A program made the position numbers and the translations under genes. Below the pieces are notes generated by a model. The model was not told the origin of the DNA, did not search any database, and worked only from the letters and a program-made list of their open reading frames with translations. 64,000 nt of DNA. Source: PWQG01 sp040882255 (GTDB lineage: Bacteria > Pseudomonadota > Gammaproteobacteria > Pseudomonadales > Pseudohongiellaceae). The stretch spans positions 372,001-436,000 of the forward strand of contig JBBEBP010000016.1 of assembly GCA_040882255.1 (NCBI GenBank), written 5' to 3'. This document shows, one piece after another, positions 45,383 to 53,904 of this stretch (position 1 is the stretch's first letter; each line of letters starts with the position of its first letter).

Positions 45383-46060
45383 ATGAGCAACATCGCGCGA
45401 CGTGCCTATCAGCGCAAACTGGCCGCCAAATCAGCTGGCCACATGGATACACAGCGTCGACCGCTCTCCAGCCAATACGAGCTGATGACGGCGGCGCTCT
45501 ATGACATGAAGCAGACGCTGAAGAACATCCAGTCCGTCCAGGCGAAGGTCGAGAAGAAGCGCGAGCTCCTGCCACAGTTTGACGATTATATCGCCGGTGT
45601 GCTGGAAGCGGACTCGGGCGCCCAGGATGATGTTCTGATGACCTGCATGGTGTATCGCTTCGACATTGGTGACCTAGCTGGTGGGCTGGACATTGGCGAG
45701 TATGCGCTGCGCCATGGCTTGCAAACCCCCGACCACTACCAGCGGCAGACCGCACCCCTGATCGCCGAGCAGGTCGCCGACGAATCTCTGGCCATGCTCA
45801 ATTCGGAGGAGGAAACCGACACGGCAGGTCTGCTCCGTAATGCAATACGGGCGGAAGAGCTCACGCGAGAGGCGGACATGCACGACCAGATCCGCGCCAA
45901 GCTCCACAAGGCCATCGGCTATGCACAGCGTGAACTGGAGAACCCGGAGCATGCACTGCGATGGCTGCGATCCGCGCTGCAGCTCAATGACCGGGCCGGC
46001 GTAAAGAAGGACATCGAGCAACTGGAACGCCAGGTCGCCAAGGAAACGGGCAACGGGTAA
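45383..46060 (+). CDS. M: Terminase small subunit (gpM-like)
   Basis: 225 residues (P2 M 247). Recognisable segments: ARRAYQRKLAAKSAG, FDDYIAGVLEADSGAQDDVL and GDLAGGLDIGEYALRHGL. Binds cos DNA and hands it to P. Good spacing from a GGGAG site. Confidence 0.93.
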   Translation: MSNIARRAYQRKLAAKSAGHMDTQRRPLSSQYELMTAALYDMKQTLKNIQSVQAKVEKKRELLPQFDDYIAGVLEADSGAQDDVLMTCMVYRFDIGDLAGGLDIGEYALRHGLQTPDHYQRQTAPLIAEQVADESLAMLNSEEETDTAGLLRNAIRAEELTREADMHDQIRAKLHKAIGYAQRELENPEHALRWLRSALQLNDRAGVKKDIEQLERQVAKETGNG

Positions 46061-46102
46061 ACCGGTTGCCATACAGAGTCGCACGCCGACGCCGGAAGGG
46101 CG

Positions 46103-46141
46103 CCGGGCCCAGACAGGATTCTCCCCCTGTGAAGGGCCCGG
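46103..46141. repeat. GC-rich inverted repeat between M and L
   Basis: CCGGGCCC (46103-46110) and GGGCCCGG (46134-46141), 8-bp perfect arms around a 23-nt loop. No T run. Possible mRNA hairpin. Confidence 0.5.
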
Positions 46142-46168
46142 CCCACCCTTCTTCCCACAGGGGGCGAG

Positions 46169-46639
46169 ATGTCATTGATTGAATACGGCACAGGCAGCGA
46201 GCCGCCCGCCGAGGACATCATCCAGAACACCGACTTCTGGCCGGATATTGATCCCGGTCACTTCCGTGGTACGCAGCGCGTTGACAGCGGCATGACCTCT
46301 GCCCGCGTTCTGCACCAGCTGCGCATCGCCATCAGCGACGTCAACCGGAGACTCCAGGACTGGCAGGCGGCCCAAGTCGAGGAAGGCGCACAGACTGTCG
46401 ATGACCTGGTACCACCGGTATCGCAGCCCGCCGATTTCTATCAGACCCACTACCTTCAGGCTGTCTATTGCACGGCCCATGCTGCACTGCTTGAGCGTTA
46501 TCGCGATTACAGCGCCACCAGCCCTGGAGAAAGCCCGGGTGAGATGAAAGATCTGGCAGCGGACGACTATCGACGTGATGCCCACTGGGCGGTCGCTCGC
46601 ATTATCGACACCACTAACATCACCGTGGAGCTGATCTGA
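46169..46639 (+). CDS. L: Head completion/stabilisation protein (gpL-like)
   Basis: 156 residues (P2 L 169). Family pattern FWPDIDPGHFRGTQRVDSG and a C-terminal DDYRRDAHWAVARIIDTTNITVEL in part. Closes the filled head. Its stop overlaps the X start (TGATG). Confidence 0.92.
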   Translation: MSLIEYGTGSEPPAEDIIQNTDFWPDIDPGHFRGTQRVDSGMTSARVLHQLRIAISDVNRRLQDWQAAQVEEGAQTVDDLVPPVSQPADFYQTHYLQAVYCTAHAALLERYRDYSATSPGESPGEMKDLAADDYRRDAHWAVARIIDTTNITVELI

Positions 46640-46848
46640 TGGCATCGGCTCTGGCTCAACAGAACGAGACCCTTGATCACCTTTGCTACCGAACCATCGG
46701 CTCCGGTCGAGGGATCGTGGAACGTGTCATGGAAATGAATCCTGGGCTGGCGGATCTGGGCCCCCAGCTCCCTGAAGGGACCAGGGTTCGACTACCCGAT
46801 GTGCAGCCGCAGCCCGAGCCGCGAAAAACCATTCAGTTGTGGGCATGA
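46639..46848 (+). CDS. X: Tail protein X (gpX-like)
   Basis: 69 residues (P2 X 67). LysM-like fold: ETLDHLCYRTIGSGRGIVE and ERVMEMNPGLADLGPQLPEG. Tail completion; overlaps L. Confidence 0.93.
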   Translation: MASALAQQNETLDHLCYRTIGSGRGIVERVMEMNPGLADLGPQLPEGTRVRLPDVQPQPEPRKTIQLWA

Positions 46849-46855
46849 GGAACCA

Positions 46856-47107
46856 ATGGCAGGAGAGAAACAGACATCAATGTTCGAACGACATCTGCAA
46901 ACGGCAATTCAACTCATCCTCGTGTTTCTACTGGCGTGGGCCGGACTGAAACTGGTGGAGCTGGGGGAGAACAGCGCTCGACTGGAAGAGCGCATGACCT
47001 ACCAGGCCCAGCAGATTCAGGTGCTCAGTAGAGACTTGAGAAGCTGGAGCGCCGAGATGCGCCACCTGTCCGAACGCGTTCAATCACTGGAGAGCAGAGA
47101 CGGTTGA
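46856..47107 (+). CDS. Single-helix lysis protein: class III holin or i-spanin-like
   Basis: 83 residues, ATG at 46856 after GAGGA. One N-terminal membrane helix (AIQLILVFLLAWAGLKLVEL), then a charged coiled coil to the end (ARLEERMTYQAQQIQVLSRD). That topology suits an Rz-like inner-membrane spanin or a T4-T-like holin. No multi-helix holin is present nearby. Overlaps the endolysin start (TGATG). Confidence 0.6.
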   Translation: MAGEKQTSMFERHLQTAIQLILVFLLAWAGLKLVELGENSARLEERMTYQAQQIQVLSRDLRSWSAEMRHLSERVQSLESRDG

Positions 47108-47619
47108 TGGATGCGCGACTAGCACATGACATCCTGTTGCCGGCTACGCTGGCGATGTTTCCGGAGCACTTCAGTTCTAGACCTGCCAGGGCCATGGTTC
47201 TTGCGATCGGGCTGCAGGAATCCGATTATATCCATCGCCGGCAGCTGATCGGCAACCACCGTAATTGGTGGGAGGTTATCAAGCCGCCTGCGAAGAGCTT
47301 TCACCAATTCGAGAAAGTCGGTATTCGTGGCGTGGTGGAGCATCCCGCAACGCGGCGCCTGGCTGTCGAGGTATGCCGTCTGCTCGGATACCCGCCGGAC
47401 GTGAATGTCCTGCACGCCGCTGTGGAACATAATGACCTGCTGGCCTCAGCATTCGCCCGCTTGGCGCTCTGGCGTTTACCGCAACCACTCCCCGGTCCGG
47501 ACGATCACCAGGAAGCTTGGGCTCAGTACCTGGAAGCGTGGCAACCCGGCAAACCCAAGCCGGAACGCTGGCAGCATCGATATCAAACCGCGTGGGATAT
47601 CGTCGGGGTGGCGGCATGA
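47107..47619 (+). CDS. Phage endolysin, lysozyme-like
   Basis: 170 residues from the ATG at 47107. Likely catalytic Glu in VLAIGLQESDYIHRRQL, with the family's KSFHQFEKVGIRGVVEH. No signal peptide, so it needs the holin to reach peptidoglycan. Takes the place of P2 gene K. Confidence 0.78.
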   Translation: MDARLAHDILLPATLAMFPEHFSSRPARAMVLAIGLQESDYIHRRQLIGNHRNWWEVIKPPAKSFHQFEKVGIRGVVEHPATRRLAVEVCRLLGYPPDVNVLHAAVEHNDLLASAFARLALWRLPQPLPGPDDHQEAWAQYLEAWQPGKPKPERWQHRYQTAWDIVGVAA

Positions 47620-48239
47620 CGGCGCCACGTGTACACCTGGTCCACGGTTTCAACGTCTCGGATGGCGGCAGTGATACCGTGGGCAAACTGGCCCCGTATT
47701 TCGCCCTGCAGGGGTTCGAGGTGGTTGATCACGATTACGGTTGGGTTTTCCTGCTACGGCTTCGCCGGCGCAATGAGAAGGTTGTCCGGCGCCTGGAGGC
47801 CGAGTGCCAGCCAGGCGATGTACTGATCGGGCACAGCAATGGCGCCTTACTCTGTTGGGAGGCTCTGCACCAGGGCTGCAAGCCATCTTCGGTCATCTGC
47901 ATTCAGCCCGCCATGCGAAAAGACACACATTGGCCGGAGAGTATCCCGGTTCTGTGCCTGTTCAATCGAAAAGACCGGATAGTGAGTCTGGGCCGGGCAT
48001 GGAGCCGATTCATATCGGTCGCCAACCCGTTCCGGAACCGGCACGGATGGGGTGCAGCCGGTCGACACGGCTTTGTTGTCGGCCAGCCAAACGTCAGGAA
48101 CCAGGACACCGATCAGCCACCAGTGCCGGCCCGGGGGCACTCCGGAATATTCGGAATCCGCGAATTGCTCCACTGGGGACCACGGATTCAGCGCTGGGCA
48201 ACCCATCAACTGACCCGATATCTGGAGGGAATACGATGA
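47616..48239 (+). CDS. Alpha/beta hydrolase in the lysis cassette
   Basis: 207 residues; ATG at 47616 overlaps the endolysin stop (ATGA). HLVHGFNVSDGG is the oxyanion region, GHSNGALLC the nucleophile elbow, and GRHGFVV may hold the His. No signal peptide. It is coupled to the endolysin and may be an esterase aiding lysis (LysB-like idea) or a conversion gene. Neither role is established. Confidence 0.7.
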   Translation: MTAPRVHLVHGFNVSDGGSDTVGKLAPYFALQGFEVVDHDYGWVFLLRLRRRNEKVVRRLEAECQPGDVLIGHSNGALLCWEALHQGCKPSSVICIQPAMRKDTHWPESIPVLCLFNRKDRIVSLGRAWSRFISVANPFRNRHGWGAAGRHGFVVGQPNVRNQDTDQPPVPARGHSGIFGIRELLHWGPRIQRWATHQLTRYLEGIR

Positions 48240-48475
48240 TAAAGGCAATCATTGCAGTAACGACCGCGCTGGCTCTCGCAAGCTGTCAATCGGTCACTGA
48301 CGTCATCAGCGTGGATGCCGACGACAATGCCTCTCTGTGCATCATGACAAGCGTGAACGGTAGCGTCACCAATACCCAGGTCACAGGAAAGCGCATCGAG
48401 CTGCCTGCCAAACTGGATGCCAGCATACTGACGGTGGACGATCTGGAGCGACTCGAACAGGTACTGTGCCGGTGA
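48236..48475 (+). CDS. Small lipoprotein, possible o-spanin
   Basis: 79 residues with a lipoprotein signal peptide (MIKAIIAVTTALALASC, lipobox LASC). Overlaps the preceding hydrolase gene (ATGA). In the lysis cassette a small lipoprotein suggests an Rz1-type outer-membrane spanin, but it is not proline-rich and is separate from the putative Rz partner. Confidence 0.6.
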   Translation: MIKAIIAVTTALALASCQSVTDVISVDADDNASLCIMTSVNGSVTNTQVTGKRIELPAKLDASILTVDDLERLEQVLCR

Positions 48476-48960
48476 AGAAGCTCGAACTCCTTCGCAAGCA
48501 CATGCTGGATAGCGTACCTGGCCTGAAGCGAGATCCCGATCGCCTGCTGACTTTCATCGAACGCGGGCAGATCGAGTTTCACCGCGGGCAAAGCCTGTCG
48601 CATCAGTATTCCGTACCGGTGAGGATCATCCTCACCGACCACCAGGGAGAACTGAACACAGTCATCGTGCCCTTGCTCCAGTGGTTGTCCCGCTACCAAC
48701 CGGACCTGGACCCCCAAGAGGCGGTCAGTTTCGATGCGGAACTCCTCAGCCACCACTCGTGGGATCTGGCCATCGAAGTGGCGCTGACGGAGCGCGTGGT
48801 GGCCACAGTGGACTGCGATGCCGGAAGAATCGAGGTGGAGAATCGCACGCCAGAGTTTCCGATTGACGCCTGCCCGGCGGAGCATTGGCAGCTGTTCATG
48901 CGGGACACGGAGTCAGAGGAGGAGTTCACACTGATCGCCGAATGGGGATCCAATGAGTGA
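48472..48960 (+). CDS. R: Tail completion protein (gpR-like)
   Basis: 162 residues from a GTG at 48472, overlapping the lipoprotein stop; a GTG at 48466 is possible. LELLRKHMLDSVPGLKRDPD and VIVPLLQWLSRYQPDLDPQE match the R family (P2 R 155). Tail completion; overlaps S. Confidence 0.9.
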   Translation: MKKLELLRKHMLDSVPGLKRDPDRLLTFIERGQIEFHRGQSLSHQYSVPVRIILTDHQGELNTVIVPLLQWLSRYQPDLDPQEAVSFDAELLSHHSWDLAIEVALTERVVATVDCDAGRIEVENRTPEFPIDACPAEHWQLFMRDTESEEEFTLIAEWGSNE

Positions 48961-49402
48961 TCTGCAGGCTCTGGAGAGCTGGGTAGACCCCCTACTGCGA
49001 GATCTCGAACCAGCGCAGCGAAAGAAACTCGCCCGAGAGATAGGCAAGGCTCTGCGCAGGAGTCAGCGCGAGCGCATCAAAGCCCAGCAGAATCCGGATG
49101 GAAGTCCATTCCAGCCGCGCAAACCTCAGCTGCGCAACGGCGCCGGTTCCATTCGCCGCCGGCCCATGTTCACGAAGATACGCCAGGCGAAGCATTTCAA
49201 AATCCAGGTCACCGCCGGCGCCGCCCGCGTGGGCTTCTTCGGTCGAGTTGCCCATATTGCCCGAGTTCACCAGTACGGTCTCCGCGATCGCGTATCACCG
49301 GACGGCCCTGTATACGATTACCCGCAACGCAAACTACTGGGGTTCAGCGAGGCTGACCGTGCACTGGTTACCAATCTGCTGATTGATCACCTGGGCACCT
49401 GA
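48953..49402 (+). CDS. S: Tail completion / virion morphogenesis protein (gpS-like)
   Basis: 149 residues (P2 S 150). The family's NPDGSPFQPRKPQLRNGAG and VGFFGRVAHIARVHQYGLRD are clear. Joins tail to head. Confidence 0.93.
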   Translation: MSDLQALESWVDPLLRDLEPAQRKKLAREIGKALRRSQRERIKAQQNPDGSPFQPRKPQLRNGAGSIRRRPMFTKIRQAKHFKIQVTAGAARVGFFGRVAHIARVHQYGLRDRVSPDGPVYDYPQRKLLGFSEADRALVTNLLIDHLGT

Positions 49403-49409
49403 TTCCGCG

Positions 49410-49430
49410 TTGTCCGGATACAGGCTACAA
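49410..49430 (+). promoter_or_regulatory. Late-activator site before V (TTGT-N13-ACAA)
   Basis: TTGT at 49410-49413 and ACAA at 49427-49430. Sits in the PV position of P2. The site ends only 37 bp before the V start, close for an activator centred near -55, so the start point may be nearer than in P2. Confidence 0.55.
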
Positions 49431-49467
49431 CACCCCTCCCTTTTACGTCCCTGACCGTCACGCAAGT

Positions 49468-50031
49468 ATGGTCAGCATGATCAATTTCTCCGAAACCCTT
49501 CGGCTCATTCACAACCTGATCCGCGTCGGAACCATCGACCAGGTGGACGTGGAAAAGGCGCGCTGCCGCGTCCGGATTGGTGACCTGATCACCGGCTGGG
49601 TACCCTGGATCAGTCCACGCGCCGGCGCAACCCGGGACTGGGATCCACCGACGATAGGCGAGCAGGTGGTTCTGCTCTCACCTGGTGGCGAGCTGACCAC
49701 CGGAGTTGCTTTGCCAGGCATCTACACCAAGCACCACCCGGCGCCTTCTCAGAATCAGGCAATGTATGTCCGCGTCTTCCCGGATGGTGCCCGCATCGAG
49801 TATGACCACGAGGCAAGCCACCTGGTTGCATCGTTACCTGGCAGTGCGCAGATAACTGCCGCGAACGGCCTGACCGTTGATGCTGATACGGTCATCAATG
49901 GCAATGCAACGATCAACGGGGATGTGTCGTTCAGTGGCGGCAGTGTGACTCACGAGGGCACCGACATTGGGGCCACACACAAGCACTCCGGTGTCCAGTC
50001 CGGTGGCAGCATTACAGGGGGCCCCGTCTGA
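49468..50031 (+). CDS. V: Baseplate assembly protein V, spike
   Basis: 187 residues (P2 V 211). N-terminal LRLIHNLIRVGTI, ARCRVRIGDLITGWVPWIS, and a C-terminal beta-helix with THEGTDIGATHKHSGVQSGG, whose H-x-H pair binds iron in the spike tip of P2-like phages. An alternative ATG is at 49477. Overlaps W. Confidence 0.94.
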   Translation: MVSMINFSETLRLIHNLIRVGTIDQVDVEKARCRVRIGDLITGWVPWISPRAGATRDWDPPTIGEQVVLLSPGGELTTGVALPGIYTKHHPAPSQNQAMYVRVFPDGARIEYDHEASHLVASLPGSAQITAANGLTVDADTVINGNATINGDVSFSGGSVTHEGTDIGATHKHSGVQSGGSITGGPV

Positions 50032-50372
50032 TGGCAGGCATGCATGCATTTACAGGCCGAACACTGACCGGTACCGATCACGTCGCTCAGAGCCTCAGAG
50101 ACATTTTGTCGACGCCGGTGGGTAGCCGCGTAATGCGCCGGGAGTACGGATCGATGTTGCCGGAACTGCTGGACCAGCCGCTGAATGATGCCACTCTGCT
50201 CCGCGCGCACGCCGCAGCAGTTATGGCCATCACTCGATGGGAACCAAGGATCCGGATTAACACAGTACGGTTGACCATCAACAGCGGCCAGCGCCCGGGA
50301 AGGGCCACACTTGCGATCACCGGGACGGTTCGAGACGGAGAATCCACTGAACTGCAGGTCACAGCGGCATGA
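50031..50372 (+). CDS. W: Baseplate wedge protein W (gp25-like)
   Basis: 113 residues (P2 W 115). Carries the GPW/gp25 text DILSTPVGSRVMRREYGSML. Start overlaps the V stop. Confidence 0.95.
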   Translation: MAGMHAFTGRTLTGTDHVAQSLRDILSTPVGSRVMRREYGSMLPELLDQPLNDATLLRAHAAAVMAITRWEPRIRINTVRLTINSGQRPGRATLAITGTVRDGESTELQVTAA

Positions 50373-51232
50373 ACAACACCATTGATCTATCGCAGCTGCC
50401 AGCGCCAGAAGTGATCGAGTCACTCGACTTCGAAGTAGTCCTGGATGAACTCAAGTCGGATTTGATCGACCGAATGCCGCCGGACGATCGGGATGCGATC
50501 AGCGATACTCTGGACATGGAATCCGAGCCGTTGACCAAACTGCTGGAGGTCGTAGCGTACCGGGAAATCATTCTACGCCAGCGCGTGAACGAGTCCGCGC
50601 GTGCTGTGATGCTGGCGTTCGCCAGCGGGAGTGACCTGGACCAGATCGGGGCGAATTACAATGTGGTGCGCCTGAAAGGGGAATCAGATACGGACTTCCG
50701 AAGCCGGGTTCAGATGTCGTTTGAAAGCTACAGCACCGCCGGCAGCCGTGGAAGCTACGCGTTCCACGGTCGCAGCGCCGATCCGGACGTGAAAGATATT
50801 CAGATCACCAGCCCATCGGAGGGGGAAGTGGATGTCTACGTGCTTTCCCGCGCCGGCAACGGATATCCGTCGGCCAGCCTAGTTGGCACCGTTACGGACG
50901 CCCTGAGCGCCGATACTGTCCGTCCATTGACAGATAAGGTCACCGTGCATCCGGCGGAAATCGTAACGTACACAGTCGAGGCGACCCTGTTCGTGCTACC
51001 TGGCCCAGACCAGGAAAGCATTCGGGATAGCGCTGCCGAGGCGCTTCAAAAAATGACAGACGAAAAACATCGCATTGGTGCCCGCGTCAGTCTTGCAGCC
51101 ATCTACTCCGCCCTGTACCGCAACGGCGTGGAATACGTGGAACTGTCCACACCCACAGAGGACATTGTTGCCACGGGAACGCAGGCCCCGTTCTGCAATG
51201 GCTTCGACATCGATACCCAGGAGGCAGCGTGA
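50369..51232 (+). CDS. J: Baseplate assembly protein J
   Basis: 287 residues (P2 J 302). Family text: EVVAYREIILRQRVNESARAV and YVLSRAGNGYPSASL. Forms the baseplate with W and I. Overlaps the next gene by GTGA. Confidence 0.94.
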   Translation: MNNTIDLSQLPAPEVIESLDFEVVLDELKSDLIDRMPPDDRDAISDTLDMESEPLTKLLEVVAYREIILRQRVNESARAVMLAFASGSDLDQIGANYNVVRLKGESDTDFRSRVQMSFESYSTAGSRGSYAFHGRSADPDVKDIQITSPSEGEVDVYVLSRAGNGYPSASLVGTVTDALSADTVRPLTDKVTVHPAEIVTYTVEATLFVLPGPDQESIRDSAAEALQKMTDEKHRIGARVSLAAIYSALYRNGVEYVELSTPTEDIVATGTQAPFCNGFDIDTQEAA

Positions 51233-51591
51233 GCGCGGCAAAGTACGACATCGAGATCCAGCGCTACGCGGATTTCGTCCTGCCTCTGCAGATTCTGACG
51301 GGGTCTGGCGAGAACGCAGTAGCGACCGATCTGACCGACAAAGAACTACGGATGCAGATCCGTCGGACGGTAGAAGAACGAGAGTATCTGACCGAGCTCA
51401 ATACTGACAACGGCGGTATCAATCTGGTGGCGGCGACCGAGGGCCGCATCGAGCTTGTAATAGGTGAAGAAGAGACCCGCAACTTCAACTGGCAGGAAGG
51501 TGTCTATGATCTGCTCCTTATCACTCCGGGTGAACGTACTCGCCGAATCCTGCAGGGCAAGGCCAGCGTCAGTGCAGGAGTGACACGATGA
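51229..51591 (+). CDS. Phage structural protein, BppU-N-like
   Basis: 120 residues, GTG start after AGGAGG. Beta-rich, beginning YDIEIQRYADFVLPLQIL. Resembles the N-terminal domain of baseplate upper-protein (BppU-like) components. The first of four genes inserted between J and I compared with P2. Confidence 0.55.
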   Translation: MSAAKYDIEIQRYADFVLPLQILTGSGENAVATDLTDKELRMQIRRTVEEREYLTELNTDNGGINLVAATEGRIELVIGEEETRNFNWQEGVYDLLLITPGERTRRILQGKASVSAGVTR

Positions 51592-51926
51592 GCGAGCTCA
51601 CCACACAGATCAGTGATACCGAAGTTGAGGTACGGCACACGCCGCAATCCGTCGTGATAAACATCTCCGAGCAGGATGGCGAAACTGAGGTGCTGCAATC
51701 TGGTGACAGCGCAACCGTTCATGTCCAGGAACCAACGATCGCCCTGGTGATCGGTGGACAGACAGGCAGCGACGCGGATGGTGTGGCCTCCGCTCTCGGT
51801 GGCTTGAGCAACGTCACCGAGTCTGATCGCCTTGCTGGCTCCGTACTGGCGTTCGACCAGGCCGCCGAGCTCTGGAAGCCCACGAACATGCAGCGCGGAC
51901 AAATCTACGACGGTGGGAATTTCTGA
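51588..51926 (+). CDS. Small acidic phage protein with a DGGNF terminus
   Basis: 112 residues, beta-rich and acidic. The last half (VASALGGLSNVTESDRLAGS; WKPTNMQRGQIYDGGNF in part) resembles phage fibre stalk segments. ATGA overlap with its neighbour; overlaps the fibre start. Confidence 0.5.
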   Translation: MSELTTQISDTEVEVRHTPQSVVINISEQDGETEVLQSGDSATVHVQEPTIALVIGGQTGSDADGVASALGGLSNVTESDRLAGSVLAFDQAAELWKPTNMQRGQIYDGGNF

Positions 51927-53116
51927 TGTCGAACACGATCCGGATTAAGCGTCGAGCCGCCGGTGGTTCTCCGGGAGCACCAAGCTCGCTGGAAAATGCC
52001 GAGCTGGCATTCAACGAGCAGGATGACACGCTCTACTACGGCAAGGGCACGGGAGGTTCAGGTGGCAGCGCATCCAGTGCCATGCCGATCGGTGGTCCCG
52101 GTGCGTATGTAGACAAGAACAGCGCTCAGACAGTTGGTGGTGAAAAGACCTTCACTCAGACCATCCAGGGTAGCGTCACCGGGAACGCGGGCACTGGCAC
52201 CAAACTCTCCAATGGTCGCGATTTCAGCATCACCGGAGATGTATCAGCACCTGGTGTCACCTTCGACGGCAGCGGTAATGTGCAACTCAATGCTGTGCTG
52301 GCGACTACCGGTATATCCGCCGGGACCTACACGAAGCTCACCGTTGATGCGAAGGGCCGGGCAACTGGTGGCTCCCAGGCGAGCATTTCCGACCTGTCCA
52401 GTCCAGTCGGCAATATCTCATGGGGTGGTAACAGGATCACGAACCTGGCAGACCCGCTCAACGATCAGGACGCAGCCACCAAAGCCTACGTGGACGCTTC
52501 TCGGCAAGGGCTGGACGCAAAGGAGTCCGTGCGCTCCGCGACCACATCCAGTATTTCCCTGTCCGGAGAACAGACAGTCGATGGCGTCTCCTTGCAGTCC
52601 GGCGATCGCGTCCTGGTGAAGAACCAGACCACCGCGTCGGAGAACGGCATTTACACCGTCTCTTCCGCAAGTTGGTCGCGAACCGACGACGCCAATGCTG
52701 ATGCCGAGGTAACCAGCGGATTATTCGTCTTCGTCGAGGAGGGCAATTCCAATAGTGGCAGCGGCTGGGTCCTCAACACCCCGGATCCCATCACGGTCGG
52801 GGCGACGAACCTGAACTTCATCCAGTTCAGCAAGGCTGACGAGATCCAGGCCGGCACGAATCTGACGAAGAGCGGAAATACAATCTCGATTTCGTCGAAT
52901 TATGAAGGCCAAAGCAGCATCACAACACTCGGCACGATCACGACCGGTGCATGGCAGGCGAGTGTAATCGCTCTTGCCTACGGCGGTACGGGGCGCGCAC
53001 TCAACGGTGACAGCAACGGAACGATATACAAGAAAGATGGAAGTCAGCTGGTACCGGCGAATGCCGGCTCTGACTACCTGAGCAACCAGAGCACTATTGA
53101 TGGCGGCACATTCTGA
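51926..53116 (+). CDS. Tail fibre protein with an Mtd-N-like head
   Basis: 396 residues. N-terminal about 40 residues (NTIRIKRRAAGGSPGAPSSL) look like the N-terminal domain of phage major tropism determinant. Then a Gly/Ser/Thr-rich beta stalk with fibre text GGNRITNLADPLNDQDAATK AYV (split) and YGGTGRALNGDSNG. Ends STIDGGTF. A receptor-facing fibre is likely. Confidence 0.7.
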   Translation: MSNTIRIKRRAAGGSPGAPSSLENAELAFNEQDDTLYYGKGTGGSGGSASSAMPIGGPGAYVDKNSAQTVGGEKTFTQTIQGSVTGNAGTGTKLSNGRDFSITGDVSAPGVTFDGSGNVQLNAVLATTGISAGTYTKLTVDAKGRATGGSQASISDLSSPVGNISWGGNRITNLADPLNDQDAATKAYVDASRQGLDAKESVRSATTSSISLSGEQTVDGVSLQSGDRVLVKNQTTASENGIYTVSSASWSRTDDANADAEVTSGLFVFVEEGNSNSGSGWVLNTPDPITVGATNLNFIQFSKADEIQAGTNLTKSGNTISISSNYEGQSSITTLGTITTGAWQASVIALAYGGTGRALNGDSNGTIYKKDGSQLVPANAGSDYLSNQSTIDGGTF

Positions 53117-53119
53117 AAA

Positions 53120-53368
53120 ATGGCCAATCGTATACGGCACAAGCGCAGCTCGACGCCAGGAGAGATCCCGTCCAGCGGAGAACTCCTCTTGGGCGAGCTG
53201 GCCATCAATGTTGCTGACGGTCGGATGTTTCTCAAACGCGACAACGGCGCCGTCATCGAAGTGGCCATGGCCGCCAACTACTACACGCGCGGAGAGATGG
53301 ATGAAAAACTGGAATCAGAAGCAGGTGACGGTCGCGCCAAACGGTTCTTCTTCGCGAGTGGTATGTGA
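53120..53368 (+). CDS. Stand-alone Mtd-N-like domain protein
   Basis: 82 residues. ANRIRHKRSSTPGEIPSSGE and ELAINVADGRMFLKRDNG match the head of the preceding fibre (same IR.KR, P.S, ELA.N pattern). It may cap the fibre or attach it to the baseplate. Overlaps I by TGATG. Confidence 0.6.
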   Translation: MANRIRHKRSSTPGEIPSSGELLLGELAINVADGRMFLKRDNGAVIEVAMAANYYTRGEMDEKLESEAGDGRAKRFFFASGM

Positions 53369-53904
53369 TGTCTGATCTGCTGCCTGCCAACAGTACGGCC
53401 CTGGAGTTGGCCATCTCGGAAGTCTCGCATCGGGATGTTCCTCTGCGAACACGCGATGTCTGGAATCCAACCAGTTGTCCGGCAGCTGTTCTGCCCTGGT
53501 TGGCATGGGCGTGGTCTGTCGATGACTGGGATCCGCAGTGGAGCGAGTCGCAGAAACGGGGCGCTGTCGCTGCAGCCTTCGCTGTGCACCGCAGCAAGGG
53601 TACGCCGGCAGCGCTGCAGAGCGCACTGGACGGCATCGGATACACGGAAACCGGCCTGCTGGAGTGGTTTCAGGAATCGCCGCCGGCCGCGCCCTACACG
53701 TTCGCTATTTTGGTCACCGTCGAGCAGCAGGGAATACCGGATCTGGAAACGCACCGGATGATCGAGAAGATCTCTAATAGCACGAAGAATGCCCGCAGTC
53801 GAATGACTGGCATTGGCATCCACGGCCGTACCACCGGGGCAGCATACTACGGCGCTGCGCTGATTAGCGGAGAAACAGTAACGATAATGGCAGAGCCCGC
53901 ATGA
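53368..53904 (+). CDS. I: Tail protein I (baseplate)
   Basis: 178 residues (P2 I 176). Start overlaps the previous stop. LLPANSTALELAISEVSHRD and the LPWLAWAWSVDDWDPQWSE box are diagnostic. Completes the baseplate with W and J. Confidence 0.95.
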   Translation: MSDLLPANSTALELAISEVSHRDVPLRTRDVWNPTSCPAAVLPWLAWAWSVDDWDPQWSESQKRGAVAAAFAVHRSKGTPAALQSALDGIGYTETGLLEWFQESPPAAPYTFAILVTVEQQGIPDLETHRMIEKISNSTKNARSRMTGIGIHGRTTGAAYYGAALISGETVTIMAEPA

